A stretch of DNA of 64,000 nt from Rhizophagus irregularis. Taxonomy: Eukaryota > Glomeromycota > Glomeromycetes > Glomerales > Glomeraceae. The notes beneath the pieces were generated by a model that worked only from the letters and a program-made list of their open reading frames with translations, was not told where the DNA came from and made no database searches. How positions within the stretch are numbered: position 1 is the stretch's first letter; the number at the start of each line of letters is the position of its first letter. Made by a program: the position numbers and the translations under genes. The stretch is taken from assembly GCF_026210795.1 (NCBI RefSeq), contig NC_089436.1, forward strand, positions 372,001 through 436,000. The letters run 5' to 3'. Below, one piece after another: positions 1 to 9,502 of the stretch.

Positions 1-1166
1 ATTAATAATGTCAAAAATTAATTGAGGAATTTTATAATTAGACTTTGGTCTCAACCCTTTACAAATTTTCATTGCTAAGAAATCATCATGAGCTATATCA
101 TAATAAGGAGGGAAACCTGTACAAATTTCATATGCAATAATTCCAAATCCATAAATATCACTTTTTGAGTGTATTCTTTTCCTCTTAAAACTTCTGGAGC
201 TACATAAGGTAATACACCATATATTTTTTTATTACTATTTTGAGTATTTTGAGAGGATTTAACATTTGCTGGTTGGCATAATCCCAAATCAGTAATATAA
301 ACATATTGATTAAAATCGCTTAATATATTTCCACAATGAAAATCTTGATGAATTAATCCTTTATTATGAATATCTTTAAGACCAAGTGTAATAAGATATA
401 AACTATTCAACTTTCCCCCCCAATTTATTGAAATGAAGTTGTTATTTAAATGTTGTCTTAAGCTACCATTTATTAATTCCATCACCATTATAAAATTATT
501 TGTTTTTGGATCTTTGGTAATACCAAAACAACGAACTGTCCAACAAGTAAGATATACTAAAATATTTGATTCAACCTTAAAAGAAATTATAGTTAGTTTA
601 ACATTTATAAGGGCTAATAATACTAAAATCAATAAAAAATATCTTACTTCTTTTAAAAAATCAGCTGTAATATCTTGGGAATTATGTAAGCGCTTTAAAG
701 CGACTTTTGTTTCACCTTTCCTTTTCAATTGACTATTAAACCAAGGACCATCTTTCCAAACTGCTTTAAAAGTAATTCCAAATCCCCCTTTTGCTAAATA
801 TTCAACATCTTCAAATTTATCATATTCAATCCACTCTATGGTATGGTTTATATCCTCAGTTTTTAATTGTGCTTTTTGAATAAATGCATCAACGTCATGA
901 TTTCCACTTGTCCAATTTTTGAAATTCTGTTGAAAATGATTAGAAATACATGGCTGGCACCAATCATGACCAGTATTTGGCTGTTTACAATTTTTACATA
1001 AACCATCTATTTTATAACGTTTTTTTAATTCTTTGTCTGTTATTAGTTTATCTATTAACGATTTTTGTTCTTCAGTCAAACGCCAATATTCGAAGTCTTT
1101 TATTTGTTCAAATACATCATCACTTAGTTTAATTTCATCCATTTCAATAAATAAGTTTTTAAACAA
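1..1166 (-). CDS. Protein kinase, partial and frameshifted (duplicate copy 1)
   Basis: Ser/Thr- or TKL-like kinase whose 3' end lies beyond the left edge. Exon 1 is 648-1166 (173 codons, ATG at 1166). A 72-bp intron (576-647, GTAAG..AG) follows, then exon 2 from 575 leftwards. Visible are the N-terminal Cys-x2-Cys pairs (CKNC, CQPC), WTSGN, a glycine loop LAKGGFG, the VALK lysine, HQDFHCGN in the catalytic loop (HRD has become HQD), DLG and APE. It is closely similar to the gene at 7414-8864. The T-run at 162-166 has five T where the paralogue has six, so the frame breaks just after the APE segment, while the DNA to the left stays alignable and would read on in the shifted frame. This is either a recent pseudogene or a homopolymer assembly error. 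The role is presumably cytosolic signalling; the substrate is unknown. Confidence 0.8.
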
Positions 1167-1370
1167 AAAATAGTATGTTATTAATCCGTATGCAAAAAAT
1201 TACTAAAAAATAATAAAGGAAAAGAAAAAAAATGAAAAAAAAAGTGGGGGAACGTTATTTTTATGATTTCAAGATCGGCAACAAAATTGTGAAACAAGAC
1301 TAGTTAAAATACACAAAGGAACACAATAATCTGATCGGCAATTAAATTTATCCAATTTTGGCAAATAAGG
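1167..1370. promoter_or_regulatory. Upstream flank shared by the duplicated kinases
   Basis: Leader and promoter-side sequence of the minus-strand kinase, nearly identical to 8865-9070 upstream of the second copy. It holds A-runs and a GATCGGCAA motif that occurs twice in each copy in slightly different form. I see no defined core promoter element. It marks the extent of the segmental duplication. Confidence 0.5.
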
Positions 1371-1392
1371 GTTTTTTATGGCCCGGAAAGGT

Positions 1393-1620
1393 TGATGAAA
1401 AATCATCATGGTGCATGATGATTTTTCACCATGTTGCATGATGGCTTTTCATCATGTTGCATGATGACTTTTCATCATGATTAATGATGACTTTTCACCA
1501 TGTTTACATGATAACTTTTCACCATGTCTCTTGATGACTTTTCACCATAATTTATGATGACTTTTCACCATGTAACGAATAATTTTCATCATGTGACAAA
1601 TAATTTTTCATCATGTTTCC
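1393..1620. repeat. Left subterminal array of ATGATG/CATCAT units
   Basis: About ten degenerate units of roughly 23 bp with the form CATG-TTGC-ATGATGACTTTTCAC lie just inside the left end of the transposon. Each unit brings ATGATG and CATCAT or CACCAT into opposition, so single-stranded DNA could form a row of small hairpins. They are probably transposase-binding repeats (inference). The mirror-image array is at 4978-5206. Confidence 0.8.
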
Positions 1621-1799
1621 TAATGTAGAATTGTTCAATATCCAAAAATAGCTTACCATGCCACTGGTTTTTATATTACAAATTTAGTAAATTTTAAGAT
1701 TTTCTTTTACAAATTTGGAAATTTACCGATCCTTTGGCATTTTTGCAATCACATTTACCGTATAAAACATTTTTTTGCCATCACATCTATGAATTTTTT

Positions 1800-2400
1800 T
1801 TTCAATCTAAATTTTTTCGGTTCCCCCTTTTTTTAATTTTCATTTTTTTTTCTTGAACCGATCTTTTACTTTTGGTTCTTTCTTTTTTTTCAAATTTCCT
1901 CTTTTCTCTTTCAAAATACCTTTGTCTTTTCCTTTTTTTTTCTTTTTTTAAAAATTTTTCATTTTTTTTCCTCTCTTTATTTTTTTTCTTTCTTTTCACC
2001 ATTTAGATTTGGTTTTTTTTCCAAAACTGAAAAATTATTATTATTTTTTTTTTGATCTTTTGTTTTAGACCATATTATTGAATTTTTTTTTCGGTCTTTT
2101 TGGACCAAATTATTATTTATTTCAGAATTTTTTCAGTACTTTTTAAACCCGATTTCTTTCTTTATTCTTTTTCTTTCCCTCTTTTTCTTTTGAAAATTTT
2201 CTTTTTCAACCCGATTTTTCTCTTTATCCCTCCACACAAATTTTTTTTTTTGTTTTTTTCCGATTGACTTTTTTTCCAATCCGAAAATTTTTTTTCCCTT
2301 TTCCTTTTTCGGTTTGGCCTTTTTTCTTTCATACCGATTTTTTTTTCTAATACATCTTTCACCATTTAGGTTTGGACCGGTGATCAGATTATGCCACCTT
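1800..2400. repeat. Pyrimidine-biased low-complexity block
   Basis: Strongly C/T-biased plus strand (T-runs with TTTC, CGGTTC and CCG islands). It can be aligned in reverse orientation with the purine-rich block at about 52750-53310, sharing GGTTCC-like and GATC-containing islands. Apparent lysine-rich ORFs on the minus strand here are composition artefacts. Confidence 0.6.
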
Positions 2401-3309
2401 TTTTCCCGATTCTTATTAATAATAATAGTATTATTTTTTTGTATCAAGCTCAATAATAAATAGACTGACATAATTATTTATTTTTTGTAACAATAGATCG
2501 TTATAATTAATTTTTCTGGGAATTTTTTTTTCATATTAATTAGTAAGAAGATATTTTTTTTCTAGAGGATAAAAAAAAAGATTTTTTTGTAACAATGTAA
2601 CAACAAACTACTTATACAAAATTGTTTTTGGAATGAATTTGTAAATTCCACAATACTGCAACATTTGTTTCGTGTGATAAATAAATTTTGCATTTAATAA
2701 TAATATTATATATTGTATAACACTTGCACATGTTATTTATTCTAGGTCCAAGTGTTTCGGTATGGAAACTTCAGAACGGTGAATTTCGAAACAAAAAATT
2801 TCGAAATGGTAAGTTTCGCAACAAAACAATGCGAAACAATTTTTTTTTATTTTTTTTAATAAGAAATGTTATTTATTCTAACGTTTCTTTATTTTTGCAG
2901 GTTTGTTTTGACTTGGTAACTTAGGAACGGTAGATTTCGAAAATGGTAAGTTTCGCAACGTTATGTAACGTTGCAAAACTTTATTTTTTTATTTTATAAA
3001 GAAACGAAGATATTTTTAAAAAATTTTTTTTGCAAACATATTTATTCAAAATAATCGTATTTAATGAAATTTTATTTGCAAATATTAAAATTTTAAGTTA
3101 CATTTACAATTTTAAAGAAAAAAATCACCGTATCTATTTTTAATGAAGTGATACAAATAAAAAAACAATAACAATAAATAAAAAAGAGAAGTAAATTACA
3201 ATGATGAAAGAGAAAGATGCTAATAAAAAAATGAAATAACAATGGAGTAATGGAAAATAATAGAAAATGAAAGGGAGTAAAAAAGAGTAATGAGAAGTGA
3301 TAGGAAACA

Positions 3310-3770
3310 AAAAGGAGAAATAGGACATGATGAGGAATGAAAAGGAGTGATGGGAGACGAAAAAAAGTGATGGGAGGCGAAAGGAGTGATGTGGAACGAA
3401 AAGGAGTGATGGAAGACGAAAAGAAGTGATGGGAGGTAAAAAGGAGTGATGGGAGACGAAAAAAATTATGGGAAGATGAAGAGAAGTGATGAGAGACGAA
3501 AAGAAATGATGGGAGACGAAAGGAGTGATGGGAGACGAAAAGAAGTGATGGGAAGCGATAAAGAGTGATGGAAGACGAAGAATGGGAAGATGAAGAGGAG
3601 TGATGGAAAACGAAAAGAAGGGATGGGAGACGAAAAGGAGTGATGAGAGACGAAAAGAAGTGATGGGTGACGAAAAAAAATTATGGGAAGATGAAGAGGA
3701 GTGATGGGAGACGAAAAGGAGCGATAGGAGACGAAAGAAGTGATGGGAAGTAAATAGGAGAGAAAAAGAG
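3310..3770. repeat. GATGGGAGACGAAAAGGAGT minisatellite
   Basis: About 20 tandem units of roughly 20 bp with consensus GATGGGAGACGAAAAGGAGT and small variants (AAGAAG, AATTAT, GAAGATGAAGAG). The reverse complement of the same unit forms the array at 51870-52130. The flanking AT-rich sequence at 3150-3310 also matches 52130-52290 in inverted orientation, so the two blocks are copies of one larger element. Confidence 0.85.
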
Positions 3771-4977
3771 ATAATTGAAAATGAAAATATAGTAGAAAAT
3801 AATGTGAGACGAAAGGATGGAATAATGAGAAGTAATATGAGATGAAAAACATTAAGTAAAAAAAAATGAAGTTAGTAAGAAATGAAATATAAGATAGAAA
3901 CGAAATAAAAAAAAATAAATAAAAAATAAAATTTCCTATAAACACTATCTAAAGGTAAATAATGAAAATACTGAAATTCAATGATTATTCTATATATTTA
4001 AAATTTAACCCATGACATACCCACATATCTACTATATAAATTGATATTTTACCACAACTAACTCGGCCCATGTTAATACCATCATGATACAACTGACACT
4101 TAATTCTTTCTTTGTAATTTACATTAATTTTTTCTAAAAAAATATGACTAATTTTTAGTGGACGAGTTTTTAAAAAAAATGTATTTAGTAGTAGCATAGT
4201 TTTTGATTTTTCTTCACAAAAAAATAAATCATAAATTTTCTCGCAAGCATTTACAAATAGTTTTTTAAAAAAAAATTTCATATTTTTCTTTCTTCACAAA
4301 AAATTTTAATTTTCTTCACGAAAAAAATTTTAAATTTTGAATAATATTAGACAAGTAAATTAAAATAAATAAATAAATATTTTTTTTCGATTTTCATTAT
4401 TCAATCATCTTATGATCAATTACATAACTAATTGTTAACGTAATCAATGTTGCAATTAACGTCATAACCAACAAACACATGAAATGTATTTATTGCTATT
4501 ATTGATGATTATTCAAAAGGACAAACTTTTATATTTTTTTATTATATCTATTTTTTTTTTAAATTAATGTTTGACATTTATTGAAATGCATTTTTCTTAT
4601 TTTTTTTTATACATGATATGCTTTGATTACTGATTAATTTTTTTTAATACAAATTTAATATACAGTAATGTTTAATAATGGAATTTTTCCAATTTCAAAT
4701 GATGCAAAAATTTTATTATTGAATTTTCAATTAAAATAAACTCTTTATAAAAAAAAAATTTTCTTTAATAATGTTAAATAACTTTAAGTTCGAAAAAAAG
4801 TTTGTAAATGTGATAGCAAAAAAATGGTTAACACGGTAAATGTGATTGTAAAAATGCCAAAGGATCGGTAAATTTCCAAATTTGTAAAAGAAAATCTTAG
4901 AATTTACTAAATTTGTAATATAAAAAACCAGTGGCATGGTAAGCTATTTTTGGCTATTGAACAATTCTACATTAGGA

Positions 4978-5206
4978 AACATGATGAAAATTATTTGTCA
5001 CATGGTGAAAATTATTCATCTCATGGTGAAAAGTCATCATAAATCATGATGAAGAATCATCACTAAACATGGTGAAAAGTCATCACATAAACATGGTGAA
5101 AAGTCATCATTAATCATGATGAAAAGTCATCATGCAATATGGTGAAAAGTCATCATGCAACATGGTGAAAAATAATCATGCACCATGATGATTTTTCATC
5201 AACCTT
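4978..5206. repeat. Right subterminal array of ATGATG/CATCAT units
   Basis: Inverted counterpart of the array at 1393-1620 (units such as CATGGTGAAAAGTCATCATG), lying inside the right end of the same transposon. The order of units is broadly preserved but sequence differs between arms, so the arms diverged after formation. Confidence 0.8.
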
Positions 5207-5234
5207 TCTGTGCTTACGGCGGGCCATAGTTTTT

Positions 5235-5345
5235 ATTTAAATTTTCTATAATAGGTAAGATCAAATGACGAAATAAATAAATAAAATAACATAAAATATT
5301 TTAAAATATAGAGAGTATTATATAATTAAAAAGTTGTGGATTTTA
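5235..5345. other. Duplicated kinase flank, far side of the insertion
   Basis: Continues the duplicated upstream flank interrupted by the transposon. 5235-5280 matches 9071-9112, and 5274-5340 matches 11448-11505. It therefore preserves the empty site of the Helitron found in the second copy (between 5273 and 5274). Confidence 0.75.
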
Positions 5346-7413
5346 AACTAGGCTAAATTTTTACGAAATATAATGTTTTCCATAAATTTTCAAATTCAGC
5401 AATGATTTATTTTCAACCATCAAAATTAAAATTTAAAAAAACAAAAATTATTAATCATTATAAATAGTATGATTTACTGAAGAATGTAAAGTAATACCTG
5501 TATATCATGGTTGGTGACAATCATATAATTTGAAATATTTTCAACTGGTAATTTTTTTCAAATCTATTATATTCAATCCATTATAGAAGGTAACTAAGAG
5601 AATTTGGAAATTTTTAATTTTTAAAGTAATTTATAATGGTAAATATGATAAATGCAATTCTCCTTTTATCAAACATTTTTAATTTAGATATACTTTTATA
5701 TAATATCGTCATATAAATTATATGTAATAATTTAGCTTATTTTGATATGTTTTATTAAGTTCGTAAATAATTATTATTTAACCTAACTTTTTTGCATTTT
5801 TTAAACATGATAATATCAATAGTATTAACATTAATAATTTTTTTTATTTTTTCAAAAATTAATATTGAAGGTTAAGTTTTTTGAACAAAATACATTATTC
5901 ATTTAAATTCTCTTTAATTTCCATATAAATAAACGGATAACAGATTTTATTTTAACTTTATAAAACTTCATACTTATTATTAATCACATGACTCAGTAAT
6001 GCAATATTATAAATTAAATAATGTGTCTTTCTCATCTCATTTCATTTTTTTTTCCTTTTTACTTTTTTTATTTTATCCATAATCTCTGTATGATATATTC
6101 CTTATTTATTATTTATTATGGAAGAAATTAAACTCAGTAATGATGAATTTAAAGATTTCATTACTAGTCACAGAGACTAATTTTATTTATACTGGAAAAA
6201 GTAAATTTTACTCCAATTTGTAATGATTGAAAATGCTGGATCTTTTCAATTTTGCCATCACTTTGACTTTTATACCTGTTTAACAGAAATGATTTATTTT
6301 ATTTCAAATTGGAATTACTATTAAAAAGTGTAAATTTTGTTTACCACCAATTTATATGTTAATTAGTTTATTTTTTTTTTCGTCCTTTATGAGTTTATGG
6401 ATGTCTTGTCTTATAAATTAGTGTACAATTGTTAAAATAATTTTTTTCTTTGACTGATCATCAAAAAAAAGAGAAAATTTTGAATGATTTTTTTTTATCT
6501 GAATTGCAATCTAGGTAATTAAGATTAGATCTTTTGTATAACTAACATTCAGATCTGATTTCATTGTGTCAATTGTAATACAAGAAATACGTTCTCTCTT
6601 TTTTAACTATGAATACCAGCTTTGTTAATTTATTGCCTGTAATGTTTAATCTAACAATGTAAAGGTAATATTGAACACAAAATTGTACTACAAATTAATC
6701 AATAATTCAAATTTATAATCACAAGAATTAACATTGGAATAAGATACTCCTGGAACAAGCCAAACTTTTCTTTTAACATCCTAAGTGTGCTAGAAGACCT
6801 TTTTATTTCCTAATATCTTAAATTTGCCCTTTTAATCAAATGTTATTTCATGTCTAAATTTTATTACATGGCATCAGTGGTTATTTAGATAAATTTTTAT
6901 TTTATTAAAAATAAAGATATATATTTGTTATTAAAAAAAAAAAACTTCAATAACTAATCAAATGATATTTTTTTTAAAAAAAAATTATGTTAATCCACTA
7001 CGATGATAAAAAATAGAGAAATCATTCTTTTTTCTCTTAAATTTTAAATAGAGGATTCCAGAAAAGTAAGTTAATGTATTTCATTTAATATATAATAAAT
7101 ATATAAAATATATAGCTATTAAGATAATTTTTTTAAACATATAAATTTTATAAACTTAAAACAAGTATAAAATACAGTATAAGGTTAAATTTGATAATAA
7201 ACAAAATTTTGCTTTTACATTATTTTAATATTCTATTAACTATGTTAAACAAAGAATTTAATTGCAATCTTTGGAATTGATATTGAGTTTGGTAACTTTT
7301 ATTGATTCTAATGTATATAAAAAGCCGGAAATAAATATTGTATTAAAAATACGATTTAATAAAACAAATTAAATTCATATAATTTACCTGAATATTCTAT
7401 TTCAAATAAATCA
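5346..7413. other. AT-rich spacer between the kinase duplicates, with kinase scraps
   Basis: No intact gene. Two short stretches resemble decayed kinase sequence: 5555-5601 (minus; a stop, then WIEYN, cf. EWIEYDKF) and 6118-6180 (plus; listed separately). The rest is A/T-run sequence without recognisable coding, RNA or repeat structure. Confidence 0.5.
6118..6180 (+). pseudogene. Relic of a kinase-family N-terminus
   Basis: A 20-codon ORF starting MEEIKLSNDEFKDF closely parallels the start MDEIKLSDDVFEQIKDF of the two neighbouring kinases, but lies on the opposite strand and stops after 20 residues. No Cys-x2-Cys module or kinase domain follows in frame. Best read as the remains of an inverted family member. 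Confidence 0.5.
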
Positions 7414-8864
7414 TCAATTACTACCAGCATTTTTTGGTTCTGGAAGATTTTTAAAATCTAAAATTCTACTTGTATAAATTGCTTGAGGATGTGTCATATA
7501 TGTGAGTGTACTTGTAGAAGATAATGGTGATTGAGCTGTTGGTGATGAGGATGACTTTTTATTAATTTCATCTGCTTCTTTAATTTGCTCTTTGATCACA
7601 GAATAAGAATTTGAATAACTCTTAATATATAAATCACCAAATAACTTTTGTAATTCATCTGCATTAGGTCGTTTTAAAGGGTCTGCATCCCAACATTGAT
7701 TAATAATGTCAAAAATGAATTGAGGTAATTTATAATTAGACTTTGGCCTCAACCCATTACAAATTTTCATTGCTAAGAAATCATCATGAGCTATATCATG
7801 ATAAGGAGGGAAACCTGTACAAGTTTCATATGCAATAATTCCAAATCCATAAATATCACTTTTTTGAGTATATTCTTTTTCTCTTAAAACTTCTGGAGCT
7901 ACATAAGGTAATACACCATATATTTTTTTATTATTATTTTGAGAGGATTTGACATTTGCTGGTTGACATAATCCCAAGTTAGTAATAAAAGCATTTTTAT
8001 TAAAATCGCTTAATATATTTCCACAATGAAAATCTTGATGAATTAATCCTTTTTTATGAATATCATTAAGACCAATTGCAATACAATATAAACTACACAA
8101 CTTTTGATTCCAATCCAGTGAAATAAAGTTGTTATTTAAATGTTGTCTTAAGCTACCATTTTTTAATTCCATCACCATTATAAAATTATTTGTTTTTGGA
8201 TCTTTGGCAATACCAAAACAACGAACTACATTACTAGTATAATATACTAAAATATTTGATTCAACCTTAAAAGAAAATTATAGTTAGTTTAACATTTATA
8301 AAGGCTAATAATACTAAAATCAGTAAAAAAATATCTTACTTCTTTTAAAAAATCAGCTGTAATATCTTGGGAATTATGTAAGCACTTTAAAGCGACTTTT
8401 GTTTCACCTTTCCTTTCGAATTGAAAATTATTTATTGTCCAAGGACCATCTTTCCAAACTGCTTTAAAAGTAGTTCCAAATCCCCCTTTTGCTAAATATT
8501 CAACATCTTCAAATTTATCATATTCAATCCATTCTATGATTTTATAATACCATTCAGCCTTTAATTGTGCTTTTTGAATAAATTCATCAACGTCATGATT
8601 TCCACTTGTCCAATTTTTGAAATTTTGTTTAAAATATTGTGATTTACATGGCTGACAATAACAAAAACAAGTATTAAACTGTTTACATTCTTTACATAAA
8701 CCATTTTTTTTATAACATTCTTTTAATTCTTTGTCTGTTATTAGTTTATCAATTAACAATCTTTGTTCTTTAGTTAAATTCCAAATGTTAAAATCTTTTA
8801 TTTGCTCAAACACATCATCACTTAGTTTAATTTCATCCATTTTAATAAATAATTTCTTAAACAA
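7414..8864 (-). CDS. Protein kinase-like protein, probable pseudokinase (duplicate copy 2)
   Basis: Two exons: 8340-8864 (175 codons) and 7414-8265, joined over a 74-bp intron, giving 458 residues. The N-terminus carries Cys pairs at 57/60 and 70/73 and WTSGN at 85-89, as in the other kinases of this window. The kinase domain shows a glycine loop (LAKGGFG, 124-130), the VALK lysine 160, HQD at 251-253 (HRD with Arg replaced), NLG at 271-273 where DFG or DLG is expected, and APE at 298-300. Losing the Mg-binding Asp of DFG suggests it is catalytically dead or impaired (inference). The C-tail ends shortly after NLPEPKNA, a motif also found in the kinase at 55314-57541. Here a roughly 10-bp insertion shifts the frame to a stop, and DDLFEIEYS is still readable in another frame just downstream. 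Confidence 0.88.
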
Positions 8865-9113
8865 AAAATGTTATTAATCCGTATGTAAAAATTACTAAAA
8901 TAATAAAGGAAAAGAAAAAAAAATGAAAAAAAAGTGGTGAAACGTTATTTTATGTTGAATGATTTCAAGATCGGCAACAAAATTGTGAAACAAGACTAGT
9001 TAAAATACACAAAGGAACACAATAATCTGATCGGCAATTAAATTTATCCAATTTTGGCAAATAAGGGTTTTTATTTAAATTTTCTATAATAGGTAAGATC
9101 AAATGACGAAATC

Positions 9114-9498
9114 TATGGAAAGCCGTCCTTGACAAAAGGTTGATGTCCAAACATCATGAAATATAATATTTAGACATCATGATGGTATGTCTAGACATCA
9201 TGTTTGATATATGTAGGATGATGTTTGTACATCATTCAACATGATGTGAAAGACATCAACCGACATGATGTCTAGACATCATGCTGATCAAATTACCAAA
9301 TATAGTATATTTATGAGTTACACAAAATAAAATTTACTATATTTGGTAACATGATGTCTAAGACATCATGTCGGTTGATGCTTGAGCATCATGTTGAATG
9401 ATGTACAAACATCATCCTACATATATCAAACATGATGTCTAGACATTATCCAACATGATGTCTGGATATCAACCTTTTGTCAAGGACGGCTTTCCATA
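9114..9498. mobile_element. 385-bp MITE, same superfamily as the 1377-5228 element, 6-bp TSD
   Basis: Inverted termini TATGGAAAGCCGTCC and its complement are flanked by the exact direct repeat GAAATC (9108-9113 and 9499-9504). The ends share TATGG and a later AAAGGTTGATG with the larger element. The interior is an array of palindromic units such as CATGATGTCTAGACATCATG, and the two halves are largely complementary, so it could fold on itself entirely. It has no coding capacity. The target lay across the 5' junction of the Helitron, so this insertion is younger. Confidence 0.9.
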
Positions 9499-9502
9499 GA
9501 AA

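Larger units (their letters stand above)
1377..5228. mobile_element. 3.85-kb DNA transposon with about 430-bp terminal inverted repeats and 6-bp TSD
   Basis: Left terminus TATGGCCCG and right terminus CGGGCCATA are flanked by the direct repeat GTTTTT (1371-1376 and 5229-5234). The paralogous uninterrupted site survives at 9060-9085, which proves insertion. The inverted repeats run to about 1800 on the left and from about 4795 on the right, and include the unusual subterminal arrays. The left end lacks about 12 bp next to the terminus relative to the right end. The interior has no transposase ORF: it holds pyrimidine-rich sequence (1800-2400), splice-like motifs (2760-2960), a minisatellite (3310-3770) and AT-rich filler. 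A 6-bp TSD with TA-pyrimidine termini recalls what I remember of the IS3EU superfamily, but no transposase is present to confirm this. Non-autonomous. Confidence 0.85.

Noticed and set aside
433-732. Plus-strand 99-codon ORF
   Set aside because: Antisense shadow of the minus-strand kinase coding sequence and its intron.
1393-1620. CRISPR-like regular repeats
   Set aside because: Units lie inside the inverted repeats of a transposon, have no unique spacers, and are mirrored at the other end; the genome is eukaryotic.
1802-2471. Lys/Arg-rich ORFs on the minus strand
   Set aside because: They arise from pyrimidine runs inside a transposon; no domain or family pattern, and the block is a low-complexity repeat.
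3140-3945. Phe/Ser/Leu-rich, membrane-like ORFs on the minus strand
   Set aside because: They are translations of the 20-bp minisatellite and adjoining simple sequence, repeated at 51870-52130, not a membrane protein.
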